NCBI GenBank assembly: GCA_025356085.1
Contig: JANXUV010000199.1
Location: 1 to 35,469, forward strand
Length of the DNA stretch: 35,469 nt
Origin: Betaproteobacteria bacterium
GTDB taxonomy: Bacteria > Pseudomonadota > Gammaproteobacteria > Burkholderiales > SG8-39
Direction: 5' to 3'
Shown here: piece after piece, positions 8,371-16,373 of the stretch
How positions within the stretch are numbered: position 1 is the stretch's first letter
Layout of the letters: each line of letters begins with the position of its first letter
The notes under the pieces: generated by a model
What the model saw: the letters and a program-made list of their open reading frames with translations, nothing else
Told to the model about the DNA's origin: nothing
Database searches by the model: none
Position numbers and translations under genes: made by a program

Positions 8371-9542
8371 TGTATGACCGGCGGCCTGGGGCCTAAGCCG
8401 CGGATCCAGCGGTAGGCCGCCAGCATGTCGCGACCGGCGCGGTCCCAGGAATAGCGCGCTGCAATCAGGGCACGCCCGCGTGTCCCCATCTCGTCACGCT
8501 CGGCGGCTGGCAAATCCATCGCCTGCGCGAGCGCCTGCCGAAGCGCCGCGTCGCCCTCTTCGATCCACCAGCCGCAGCGCTCTTCGCGCAATTCCCGCCA
8601 GGGCGCGGCCTGGGTCGTGACGACGGGTGTTCCATGCGCCAGAGCCTCGGCGACCACCAGCCCGAAGTTCTCCGCATGAGTCGGCAGGACGAAGATGTCG
8701 GCGTGCCGCAGCGCGCAGGATTTCGCATCGCCCGAGAGCATGTTGGTGAAGGTAACCCGATCGGCGAGGCGCAGTTCCTGCGCCAGCGCCCGCATCGCCT
8801 CGCCATGGCCATCCAGGTCCGGCCCGGCGATCACCAGTTGCCAGCCCGGAAAACGGACTTCGATCGCCCGCCACGCGCGCAGCAGTTCGGCGAGGCCCTT
8901 CTTGGGATGCAGCCGCGACATGAACAGCAGCCAGCGCTTGCCCAGCAGCGCGGGAAATTCCGCCTCAAGCAGCGCGCGCCCGGGCGCGTCGCCTCGCGGC
9001 AGATCCACGCCATTCGCGATCACCGCGATAGGTTGCTCGAGGCGCGCAGCGCGAATGGCATTGGCTTCGGCCGCGCTGGTCGCGTGCAGCAGGCGGGCTT
9101 GCGCGAAGTTGCCCCTTTCCATCAGACGCCAGACGAGCGCCTTGCGCGCGCGGCTGCGCCGTAATGACCATTCGTCCAGCATGCCGCGCGGCGATATCAC
9201 AAGGGGAATTTTGTGCGCGACGGCGGCCCGCCTTGCGTAGTAGTTCGGAAACATCCACATCCCGTGGCTGTGCACGACATCCGCGTGCGCCTGCGCGGCA
9301 GCGGCGGTCATGCGGGCGAAACCGGGGCTCCAACCCCGGAACATCCGCGCCAGAGCCCCGGCTTCCAGGCTCTCCACCCGCACCCCTTCCGGTGCGGCGC
9401 GCGGCCCATGCCGCGCGTAGTCGAGTGTAGCGATGCCGGATTGCACCCCAAGGCGGGAAAGGCTTTCCGCAAGGCATGACACCGAGACCGCGGGTCCGCC
9501 GATCTCGCGATTGATGCTGGCCACGACATGCAACACCCTCAT
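8367..9542 (-). CDS. GT4 glycosyltransferase
   Basis: A 391-residue GT-B family-4 transferase. It starts MRVLHVVASINREIGGPAVS (residues 1-20), the usual first strand and acceptor loop, and contains VHSHGMWMFPN (90-100) and the well-known ISPRGMLDEWSLRRS (116-130) of a large exopolysaccharide GT4 subgroup. The donor domain has IANGVDLP (175-182), LLFMSRLHPKKGLAELL (205-221) and the E-x7-E motif ENFGLVVAE (E291, E299). All catalytic landmarks are in place. It overlaps both neighbours by ATGA (starting at 9542, ending at 8367), so translation is probably coupled with both adjacent GT4 enzymes. Donor sugar unknown. Confidence 0.93.
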   Translation of the reverse strand: MRVLHVVASINREIGGPAVSVSCLAESLSRLGVQSGIATLDYARHGPRAAPEGVRVESLEAGALARMFRGWSPGFARMTAAAAQAHADVVHSHGMWMFPNYYARRAAVAHKIPLVISPRGMLDEWSLRRSRARKALVWRLMERGNFAQARLLHATSAAEANAIRAARLEQPIAVIANGVDLPRGDAPGRALLEAEFPALLGKRWLLFMSRLHPKKGLAELLRAWRAIEVRFPGWQLVIAGPDLDGHGEAMRALAQELRLADRVTFTNMLSGDAKSCALRHADIFVLPTHAENFGLVVAEALAHGTPVVTTQAAPWRELREERCGWWIEEGDAALRQALAQAMDLPAAERDEMGTRGRALIAARYSWDRAGRDMLAAYRWIRGLGPRPPVIQ

Positions 9543-10723
9543 GCAGCGCCGCCCGCCAGGCTGCGCAACGCCTGCATCAGGCCCGCCGTCGCATTCTCAT
9601 AGCTGAAGCCCTGGACATGTGATCCAGCACGCTCGCCCCATGATTTCAGCCTGCCGGGATCCTCGAACGCGGTACGCAGCGCGTCTCGCAGGGCAGCAAT
9701 GTCGCCCGCCGGAAACACCAGGCCCGTCACGCCGGGCAGCACCAGGTCGCGCGCACAACCCACGTGGTCGCTCACGATGACGGGACGCTGCATGCACATG
9801 GCCTCATTGATCGCCAAGCCCCAGGTTTCGGCTGAACCGTAGCTCGGCAGCACGAACAAGTCGCAGGCCGCGTAGGTGAGCGGCATCTGCGACTGGTTCT
9901 GGAAGGGCGCGAAAAACACGTCGTCGCGGCCCGCGGCAGCCCGCCGCAGTTGCGCCTCGAGCGGACCGGAGCCGACGAACAGCAGGGAGGCGCGCTCCAG
10001 CTTCGCATCGACGAACGCGCGCAGCAGGTCGAGCGGCCGCTTCTTTTCCTGGAACTTGCCCGCAAACAGGACCACCCTGTTGCCAGCCGGGATGCCGAGC
10101 AGCCGTCGCCATTCGATTGCTCCTGCCGCCGCGGCCGGGCGAGCGGCGACGAAGCGCTCATTGTCCACCGCATGCGGTGATCGGAACAGCCGTTCCGGCC
10201 GTACCTCGTGAAGGGCGAAGTATTCGCGATTCGCCGATCCCACGTACAGCGCGGCGCTGAAGCGCCGGAAGATAGTGGTGATCAGACGACCGCGAAGGCG
10301 CTGCATGGGGCTGTTCGTCGCCACCAGCCGGTGCGAATCCCCGCGAAACACCAACGGCGCGTCTCCCGTGCCCCAACGCAGCAGCAAGTAGCCGAGGCTC
10401 GCGAAGTTGTAGGCCGTCAAAAGCACGGCCTGCGGCCGCCAAGCGCGCAGTTGCGTTGCCAAGTCCGGGTTCCACAAGCCGAAGTAGCGGTCGGTGCCGG
10501 GTCGCGCGCTTCGGTTTGGCACAAATTCGTGCTGGTATCCGTCCAGCAGGGAGATATCCCAGCGCACCGGCGCTTCAAATCCCGGGTCAAGATGATCGCC
10601 CGCTCCGGAGTCCCAGAGGTAGAACACCCTGACCTCCAGCTCGGCCTGGCGTGCAAGATGCGAAAACCACGGCGCGTAATACTGGATCGGGTGCGTCGCG
10701 ACGATCGCCAGTTTCAGCCGCAC
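9539..10723 (-). CDS. GT4 glycosyltransferase with HPIQYYAPWF start
   Basis: A 394-residue GT-B transferase. The N-terminus AIVATHPIQYYAPWFSHLA (residues 6-24) is a hallmark of a GT4 subgroup found in exopolysaccharide clusters, as are RVFYLWDSG (32-40), DPGFEAPVRWD (46-56) and FRGDSHR (126-132). The donor domain has VLFAGKFQEKKRPLDLLRAF (218-237), VGSGPLE (250-256) and E-x7-E in ETWGLAINE (E299, E307), then AMCMQRPVIVSDHVGCARDL. The start is a GTG at 10723, 6 bases after the polymerase-like gene stops. Its end shares ATGA with the next GT4 gene. The reaction is sugar transfer to a lipid-linked acceptor; specificity cannot be read. Confidence 0.92.
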   Translation of the reverse strand: MRLKLAIVATHPIQYYAPWFSHLARQAELEVRVFYLWDSGAGDHLDPGFEAPVRWDISLLDGYQHEFVPNRSARPGTDRYFGLWNPDLATQLRAWRPQAVLLTAYNFASLGYLLLRWGTGDAPLVFRGDSHRLVATNSPMQRLRGRLITTIFRRFSAALYVGSANREYFALHEVRPERLFRSPHAVDNERFVAARPAAAAGAIEWRRLLGIPAGNRVVLFAGKFQEKKRPLDLLRAFVDAKLERASLLFVGSGPLEAQLRRAAAGRDDVFFAPFQNQSQMPLTYAACDLFVLPSYGSAETWGLAINEAMCMQRPVIVSDHVGCARDLVLPGVTGLVFPAGDIAALRDALRTAFEDPGRLKSWGERAGSHVQGFSYENATAGLMQALRSLAGGAA

Positions 10724-10729
10724 GCTGGT

Positions 10730-12172
10730 TCAGCCCGGCTCTTCGGCGGGCCGCGATTCCAGGATCGGCAGCACCAGCGCCAGCACAACGAGCGACTGGA
10801 AGAGCACCGTCACAAACACAGCCATCGTAAATTCTGTCTGGATCGCGAGTGAGCAGAAGGTCACGCCGATCATGGTGGCCAGGGACATCACCGGCGCTCC
10901 CGCGGTCAGCTTGCCTGCGAATCCGAACATCAGCCCCAGGAACAGCGCCACCCCGGCAACGCCGGACAGTCCGAAATTCGCATATCCCTCGTTGATCAAT
11001 CCCCAGCCGAGCGTCGTGCTTTGCGCCTCCTCGGCGGTTTGCAGTCCGAATTGCGTGTTCAGTATCGTCGTGCCCTGGTGCGAGTCCGGCTTGTCGGGAT
11101 CGAGAATCCGCGGCACCAGAAGCCGGGGAATGATGGCGTAGGTCTCGCCTTCAAGAAAGTGCGTCGTCGCGGGCGCGCTGCGCTGCGCCAGCAACAGCAG
11201 ATGCATCAGGCTGACCCGTTCGTAGATCGGCGCGTTGGCAGTTTCCTCCGATCCCGGTCCGCCGCTCGACATGGCCCAATCAGCGAAGAATTGCGGGAGA
11301 TCCCAGATCTGCAGCGCCGGCCTGTCCTCGCTCCAGTACCTCTCGCGCATCTCCGACTTGCCGCTGTGCAGGAATCCGAACGCCAGCACGACCGCAACGA
11401 TCGTCACCCAGGGAACCCGGCCGCGCCCGATCGTGAACCCGATCAACGCCGATGCCATCGTAACCATGGGGCCGACTAGGAACAGCGTCGACAGCTGGAT
11501 GACGATGTACAGCGCGGCAATCACAATGAACAGGATTTTGTACTCGGTTCTCAGTTCGCTGCGCCCCAGGCGCAGCGACAGGACGAAAATCGCCACCGAA
11601 GCGAGTCCGAGCAGGGTTGCGCGGAGGATCCCGTACAGGCCCGGTTCGAGGGCGATCATCTGCGCCGTCGAAAGCGCAGTGAATGCCGCGCCGAAAAAAA
11701 TCGCGCTCGTGAAAAACGCGTCCCCCCGGTTCTTCGGCAGCACCCGGAATCGCGCCCGCGGCGCGCTCTTCAGGCTGTCGACGAAGATCCACACCATCGC
11801 GGCGCTGACCGCATACATCAGAACGCAGGCGGTCGAAAAGACAATCTCCTCATTTGCATAGTTTTCGAGTTCCGGGTGTCCCGCGACCAGCGGCAGCGCG
11901 TATGTCCATAGCAGCGTCAGCACGTGCAGCGGCAGGATCGGCAGTCCGGCGATGCGCCCATCAGCCCAGATATAGGCGGGAAAGAGCGCAACCGTACCGA
12001 TCACGATCGCGCACAGGCCCCTGATGGCCGATTGGTCGATGGCAGAAACGATCGAGAAGAGGCAGAACAGCGCCCAGATCAGGACCACCGCGATCCGCAA
12101 GCGGGGAAAGCGCTGCTTCGGCGCCTGCCGGGCACGCCTGGTCGGCAATCCGCCGGTGGCCATCGCTCTCAC
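10730..12172 (-). CDS. Multispanning O-antigen/oligosaccharide repeat polymerase-like membrane protein
   Basis: A 480-residue integral membrane protein with about 11-12 predicted helices (approximately residues 27-45, 49-69, 78-98, 112-132, 152-172, 184-201, 212-232, 236-248, 254-269, 401-419, 428-445, 449-470). Between 270 and 400 lies a long soluble loop with ETYAIIPRLLVPRILDPDKP (343-362), NTQFG (372-376) and TLGWGLINEGYANFGLSG (387-404). A multispan body with one large loop containing IPR-x-x-x-P and a following EGYANFG helix entry is typical of Wzy-like polysaccharide polymerases of exopolysaccharide clusters, which join lipid-linked repeat units in the periplasm. It does not show the usual WaaL ligase motif set. 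The GTG at 12172 is chosen over the ATG at 12163 because AAGG stands 7 bases before it. The presence of a polymerase beside a Wzt-type exporter is unusual. Confidence 0.75.
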   Translation of the reverse strand: MRAMATGGLPTRRARQAPKQRFPRLRIAVVLIWALFCLFSIVSAIDQSAIRGLCAIVIGTVALFPAYIWADGRIAGLPILPLHVLTLLWTYALPLVAGHPELENYANEEIVFSTACVLMYAVSAAMVWIFVDSLKSAPRARFRVLPKNRGDAFFTSAIFFGAAFTALSTAQMIALEPGLYGILRATLLGLASVAIFVLSLRLGRSELRTEYKILFIVIAALYIVIQLSTLFLVGPMVTMASALIGFTIGRGRVPWVTIVAVVLAFGFLHSGKSEMRERYWSEDRPALQIWDLPQFFADWAMSSGGPGSEETANAPIYERVSLMHLLLLAQRSAPATTHFLEGETYAIIPRLLVPRILDPDKPDSHQGTTILNTQFGLQTAEEAQSTTLGWGLINEGYANFGLSGVAGVALFLGLMFGFAGKLTAGAPVMSLATMIGVTFCSLAIQTEFTMAVFVTVLFQSLVVLALVLPILESRPAEEPG

Positions 12173-12179
12173 GGGCGTG

Positions 12180-12183
12180 CCTT
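12180..12183 (-). promoter_or_regulatory. Ribosome binding site deciding the polymerase start
   Basis: AAGG, part of TGAAGG at the stop of the preceding GT4 gene, lies 7 bases before the GTG at 12172. It favours this GTG over the ATG three codons later. Confidence 0.4.
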
Positions 12184-13433
12184 CACGTCGGCAGGGCTGC
12201 GCATTGCACCTGCCCGCGCCCGATCAGGACGCCCGTCGCCTCACGCAGGCGCGTCCGGTACCGGCTCCAGGTCATGGCTTGGGCGGTTCGCCGCGCTCCC
12301 GAGCGCATCGCCGCGAGGCGATCGCGATTGCCAATCGCCCAGCGCAGCGCCAGGACCAACGCGTCGAGATCGTCGGCCGGAATGACGCGGCCCGAATCGT
12401 CGCCGAGAATGTCGGGCGCAGCCGTTGTATCGGTCGCGATCACGGGTAACCCGCAGGCCATCGCCTCGAGAATGACCAGGCCGAAACCTTCGAAATTCGA
12501 CGGAAACACGAACACGTCGGCGGCCTGATAAATCCTCCGGAGTTTTTCCGCGGAAACCGGCGCGCGCACCGCGACGCCCGCAGGCAATCCCCCGGGGCAA
12601 TGTTCCGGGAGCTGCCAATGCCCGACCAGGTCGAGCGTCGCGTCCTTTGGCGCGGCGCGCCGCCAGGCCTCGATCAGCAACGGCGTGCCTTTTCTCAGCG
12701 AGCACTGCCCCGCATAGAGAAACCGCATCGGACCGTCGTCGCGCGCGCCCTCCGGCGGATGCCAGAATTCACTGTCCACTCCATACGGAACGATCTTTAC
12801 CTCGCGCTCCGCGTGGCGCTGCACCGTTCGTTCGACGAACGTACATGGCGCAAGGACCAGTTCGGCCAACGCCATCTCGTCCCGCTTCTGCTGCGGCCGA
12901 ACGTAGCTGCGCGATCCTGCGTTCGGAGGCAATAGCCAGCGTTCGTACTTCGCCGCGAGCCTGTCGAACGTCTTTTCCCAATCCGGGTAGTACCCAATCG
13001 GCATATCGTAGATCCGCGCCCGGCCGCTGCGGGCGGCCTGCTGAAACTGCAGCAAAGAGCAATCCTCATACGCGTGTACCGCCGTTACCGCGGCGCGCCC
13101 GCACTCACGGCGCATCGCGCGCATCAGCCAGTCGTTGGCTTCGTAGGACACTCGCTCGTCTCCCCAGCGGCCGCCGAACTGTCGCCGGAACATGCGACCC
13201 CACTCGCCGACACGTCCCTGCACTTTGGGAGCATGCCGCAGCGGCGCGAATTCCCGGCGCCCGAGGCGCGCCGCGTTTCCCGCCAAACCCGGGATCCGCG
13301 CGACGGCACGCAGCTCGGCCCGCGTCGGCATCCACGGCACGCAAAACGCCTCCAGCCATCCGGCTTCGAAGTACGCGAGCGCGGCATTGTGTGAATTGGG
13401 ATTTCCGGTCGGATGACCGAACAAGACTGTCAC
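12183..13433 (-). CDS. GT4 glycosyltransferase
   Basis: A 416-residue family-4 transferase. The N-terminus VLFGHPTGNPNSHNAALAYF (residues 3-22) replaces the usual glycine-rich loop and is seen in a GT4 branch with a long variable acceptor domain; RIYDMPIGYYPDWE (140-153) follows. The donor domain is standard: IVPYGVDSEFW (214-224), FLYAGQCSLRKGTPLLIEAW (238-257), VFVFPSNFEGFGLVILE (307-323; E-x7-E at E315/E323) and AMACGLPVIATDTTAAPDIL. It starts with a GTG at 13433 and stops 10 bases before the polymerase gene. It follows the largest gap in the cluster (75 bases), which may hold an internal promoter. Substrate unknown. Confidence 0.92.
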   Translation of the reverse strand: MTVLFGHPTGNPNSHNAALAYFEAGWLEAFCVPWMPTRAELRAVARIPGLAGNAARLGRREFAPLRHAPKVQGRVGEWGRMFRRQFGGRWGDERVSYEANDWLMRAMRRECGRAAVTAVHAYEDCSLLQFQQAARSGRARIYDMPIGYYPDWEKTFDRLAAKYERWLLPPNAGSRSYVRPQQKRDEMALAELVLAPCTFVERTVQRHAEREVKIVPYGVDSEFWHPPEGARDDGPMRFLYAGQCSLRKGTPLLIEAWRRAAPKDATLDLVGHWQLPEHCPGGLPAGVAVRAPVSAEKLRRIYQAADVFVFPSNFEGFGLVILEAMACGLPVIATDTTAAPDILGDDSGRVIPADDLDALVLALRWAIGNRDRLAAMRSGARRTAQAMTWSRYRTRLREATGVLIGRGQVQCAALPT

Positions 13434-13451
13434 GTACGCACCATGCTGCGC

Positions 13452-13479
13452 ATTCTAAGGCTCTTGCCACCACTCTCCA
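13452..13479 (-). promoter_or_regulatory. Possible weak internal sigma-70 promoter
   Basis: Inside the 75-base gap upstream of the GT4 gene at 12183-13433, the coding strand reads TGGAGA (13479-13474), 16 bases of spacer, then TAGAAT (13457-13452). The matches to consensus are 4 of 6 and 5 of 6. Transcription would begin about 12 bases before the GTG. A match of this quality can arise by chance. The rest of the gap (13480-13508) is GC-rich with a short imperfect hairpin and no run of T, so I call no terminator. Confidence 0.25.
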
Positions 13480-13508
13480 GACGGCCGACGCCGGCTTCGG
13501 CGGGCCGG

Positions 13509-14339
13509 TCACCAGCGGGGAAGAAACAGGCCGTTGCTGTACTCGGGCAATTCGCGCGGGACGTACAAACCCCCTGCGGCGTCGAAGAAGTGGCATTCAT
13601 AGCCGTGCGCCCGAAGGCAGCCGCGGATCTGCTCGCCATGCCCGTAGGCAAGTTCGGCATAGACGGCACGCACGCTCTGCCGGGACAGAAGCTCCCCGGC
13701 ACCCGCCAGGGCCTCCAGTTCGAATCCCTCGACATCGAGCTTCCACAGGTCCACCCGGTCGAATCCGCGCTCGTGCACCAGATCCGGCAGGCGCCGCATA
13801 TCGACGGTCTCTCCGGCTCCGAGCGGCCGGATCTCGTTGCCGCTGCCATGTAATTCCGCTGTTCCATTGCTCGACAGCGACATCTGGCAGGACTTCGAGC
13901 CGAGCCCGCAGCGGATCAGTTCAACCGGAAGATGGCCGTTGAGCGCGAGGCATTCGGCGAGCCATGCCGTCGCAATAGCGCCCGGTTCAACGGCGAGAAT
14001 CCTGCCCTGCGGAACCCATTGCGCGAGATAGAGCAGCATCTGTCCGATATTCGCGCCCGAATCGACCACGATCCCGTCGCGGGGCAAGTGGCGGCGGGCC
14101 CAATCCAGGAAACGCCCGCCTTCGTACTTTCCGTACACGATCCAGCGATCGCTCGGGGAGGCCAAGTCGAGTTTCCATGGCAGGCCCGCCGCCGTATGTA
14201 TCCAGCACACGCCATGGCGCGCGAGGGCCCGGCCGAACAGGCGTTCGCAGATCCCCAGCTTGTGAGGGAATTCCAGGCCCTGGACGAGCCTGATCGCCCA
14301 GCCGGGATCGATAATTTCCGGAAGCCGCGGCGCCGTCAT
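13509..14339 (-). CDS. FkbM-family methyltransferase (copy 2)
   Basis: A 276-residue SAM-dependent methyltransferase of the FkbM family. It has a longer N-terminal region with WIVYGKYEGGRFLDWARR (residues 66-83), commonly found before the fold in this family, then the SAM loop VVDSGANIGQMLLYLA (91-106), AVEPG (E118) and the second signature DLWKLDVEGFELEAL (197-211), with a Leu replacing the usual Ile. The end, GGLYVPRELPEYSNGLFLPR, is common in FkbM proteins of polysaccharide loci. The ATG at 14339 lies 4 bases after the stop of the upstream class I methyltransferase, so two methyltransferases are adjacent. The target is probably a sugar hydroxyl. Confidence 0.9.
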   Translation of the reverse strand: MTAPRLPEIIDPGWAIRLVQGLEFPHKLGICERLFGRALARHGVCWIHTAAGLPWKLDLASPSDRWIVYGKYEGGRFLDWARRHLPRDGIVVDSGANIGQMLLYLAQWVPQGRILAVEPGAIATAWLAECLALNGHLPVELIRCGLGSKSCQMSLSSNGTAELHGSGNEIRPLGAGETVDMRRLPDLVHERGFDRVDLWKLDVEGFELEALAGAGELLSRQSVRAVYAELAYGHGEQIRGCLRAHGYECHFFDAAGGLYVPRELPEYSNGLFLPRW

Positions 14340-14343
14340 GCGC

Positions 14344-15084
14344 TCAGGTCGCGCGAGCGAGACCGGCGTTCACTGCGCGGCAATAGAGGGAAAACGGAAT
14401 CTCGGGATCCATCCGGGCGAACCAGACGAACGGCATCGCAAGCGGTAGGAACGGCAATGCGGCAAAGTCGCCGAGCGAATTGCGGATCGCTCGCAATCCG
14501 GCGTCGGCCAGATACAACGACCTGGCGCCGATTCCAACCACCAGCTCGACGCTGAATCCAGCCGGTTCGAGAAGCGCCCGATATTCCTGTTCCGTATAGC
14601 CCGGACGGACATGGCCTCCGCCCTCCGTGGTATCGAGTTTCTCGGCCTGGTGGCGCGGATGGAGCCGATTGGGGCAGCACAAGTGCAGGCGGCCGCCCGG
14701 CTTGAGGAGGCGCCCGAATTCGCGCACCACCTCGGCGTCGCGGACCAGGTGCTCGAGCACTTCGTAGCAGATGATTTCGTCGTATCCGCCGGCGTCACTC
14801 GCGAGATCGTAGAGATTGCCGACCTCGAACTGCAATCGCGCGGGATCGGCGCGGCGATAACCGAGAAGCAGATCGCGTGCCTTGCGGACCTGCGCCGTGT
14901 CGTAGTTGATTCCCTTCACCGATGCGCCGGACCGGTACGCGAGCCAGGAGAAATAGCCGTTGCCGCAACCGGCATCGAGGACGCGCCTCGCGCCTTTTCC
15001 CCAGAATCGGCAAAGCGAAGCGCGGTCCCGCGTATGCAGATCGAGGCCGGGAAACACCAGGCTCCGGAGCGCGATCCCGATCAA
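14344..15084 (-). CDS. Class I SAM-dependent methyltransferase (UbiG/Methyltransf_11 type)
   Basis: A 246-residue class I methyltransferase. The SAM-binding motif is RVLDAGCGNGYFSW (residues 34-47). The post-I motif region shows GINYD (58-62), motif II is EIICYEVLEHL (103-113) and motif III LLKPGGRLHLCCPN (126-139). The C-terminal part (after about 180) has a hydrophobic stretch around LGDFAALPFLPLAMPFVW and could touch the membrane. The start is a TTG at 15084, sharing TTGA with the stop of the upstream glycosyltransferase; the frame has no better placed ATG. In this setting it probably methylates a sugar in the glycan, but an action on a nucleotide-sugar or a lipid cannot be excluded. Confidence 0.88.
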   Translation of the reverse strand: MIGIALRSLVFPGLDLHTRDRASLCRFWGKGARRVLDAGCGNGYFSWLAYRSGASVKGINYDTAQVRKARDLLLGYRRADPARLQFEVGNLYDLASDAGGYDEIICYEVLEHLVRDAEVVREFGRLLKPGGRLHLCCPNRLHPRHQAEKLDTTEGGGHVRPGYTEQEYRALLEPAGFSVELVVGIGARSLYLADAGLRAIRNSLGDFAALPFLPLAMPFVWFARMDPEIPFSLYCRAVNAGLARAT

Positions 15085-16373
15085 CGTCGCTCCTTTGCAA
15101 GCGCTGCATCCAGCGCTCGCGCGAGCACGCGCGTCGTTGCCCTTGCTGACACCGACTCGAACGCCGACCAGTCGATGGCAGCCGCGTCGAAGGCGGGCAA
15201 CCGGTCGAGGAAACTGCCGAGGGCGGCCGCCACGGCGGCGGGGTGCGGCAACGCGGTTTCGCTGAAGGTCACGACGTCGCCCGCGCGGCTTGCCCTTAGC
15301 GTCGCGACCGCAGTGGACGCCTCGTGCAGCATCGTGAAAAGGGGGCGGCGCGACATCACCGCCTGATAGATCTTGGACGGTGAGTAGTGCGCCTCGGTGG
15401 ACCCGATGACGAGCACGCCCGAACTCAATTGCAGGTGGTTCAGCACGTCGAGATAGCCGATGCGGCTGGGGAGTTCCGTTGCCACGCCGTCCAGGCCGTG
15501 GCGCTCAATCAGTGGAGTCACGGTGTGCCCCCGGGTGGCATCGCTCTCGTACAACCCGGTGCCGACGAAATGCAGGCGCAATCGGGACGCGATGTCCGCC
15601 CGGCCCTGGCGCAGCAGCGCGACGCCGGCCAGCAGCCGGTCGAGAACATCGAACGCCTTGGGCAGCACCGCGCCCGCGTAGATCAGGTGGATCAAGCGGT
15701 CGCGCGGATCGAACAGGAACGGCGCGCGCGGCCTGCGCACGAGCGCTTCGTAGTCGCGTTCGGATCCTCCATAGGGCATTCCCGCGGTCACCGCCTGCTG
15801 CCGCAGCCGGGGATTGCGGTCCAGTACCGACTCGAAATATGCAGTGTTGATCCCGGTGATCAACCGTGCGTCGCGCACCGCGAATGGCTCGCAGACGCTG
15901 GCGACCCGATTCGCGATCCATCCCTTGGAAAACAACGCGTGCGCCTGCCGCGTTTCCGGCACCCAAGGATCGATATAGTCGATGCCGTACGGTATGCAAA
16001 AGCGTCGATAGACCAGCGGGCCGAGGAGCGAGGCGAGGCTCGCGGGAATCGTGAACAGCAGGAAGTCGATACGCCGCGTGCGCGCCATTTCAGACAGCGC
16101 CTTCCAATACCAGTACAGCGAGCGAACCGCGATGTCGCCGATGATCCGTACCGGCTTTACCGGCAAAGCGCGCGTGCGGATCACCTCCAGCGACGGCGGC
16201 AGCAAGTCCAGCAGTTCGGGCGCCAGCTGGCACTCGTAGAATTCGGGAGCGGTGGTGAGGATCACCGGCTTCCAGCCGAACTCCTCGAGGTGATAGGCCC
16301 ACAGCCGCGAGCGGTGCACCGACGGCAGGAAGCTGGGCAGGAAGTGCGGCGCGACGATGACAACGGTCTTCAT
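15081..16373 (-). CDS. GT4-like glycosyltransferase
   Basis: A 430-residue GT-B protein starting MKTVVIVAPHFLPSFLPSVH (residues 1-20). The opening VVIVAPHFLPSFLPSVHRSR matches a GT4-like group whose members begin with a PxFxPS-x-HR pattern. The donor half has LIHLIYAGAVLPKAFDVLDR (227-246), LHFVGTGLY (267-275) and, in place of the classical E-x7-E, EAHYSPSKIYQAVMSRRP (327-344), the S-P-S-K-x-Y variant. An open reading extends to 17111 but is a shadow of the upstream GT4 gene; the ATG at 16373 shares ATGA with that gene's stop. The stop shares TTGA with the following methyltransferase. Sugar specificity is unknown. Confidence 0.87.
   Translation of the reverse strand: MKTVVIVAPHFLPSFLPSVHRSRLWAYHLEEFGWKPVILTTAPEFYECQLAPELLDLLPPSLEVIRTRALPVKPVRIIGDIAVRSLYWYWKALSEMARTRRIDFLLFTIPASLASLLGPLVYRRFCIPYGIDYIDPWVPETRQAHALFSKGWIANRVASVCEPFAVRDARLITGINTAYFESVLDRNPRLRQQAVTAGMPYGGSERDYEALVRRPRAPFLFDPRDRLIHLIYAGAVLPKAFDVLDRLLAGVALLRQGRADIASRLRLHFVGTGLYESDATRGHTVTPLIERHGLDGVATELPSRIGYLDVLNHLQLSSGVLVIGSTEAHYSPSKIYQAVMSRRPLFTMLHEASTAVATLRASRAGDVVTFSETALPHPAAVAAALGSFLDRLPAFDAAAIDWSAFESVSARATTRVLARALDAALAKERR

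Noticed and set aside
13480..13508. Possible terminator hairpin after FkbM copy 2
   Set aside because: Only a short GC-rich imperfect stem and no following run of T on the coding strand; in such GC-rich DNA this is expected by chance.
12647..13942. 431-codon open frame on the plus strand
   Set aside because: Its translation is low-complexity (Arg/Pro/Ala/Ser-rich), and it runs opposite clear GT4 and FkbM genes.
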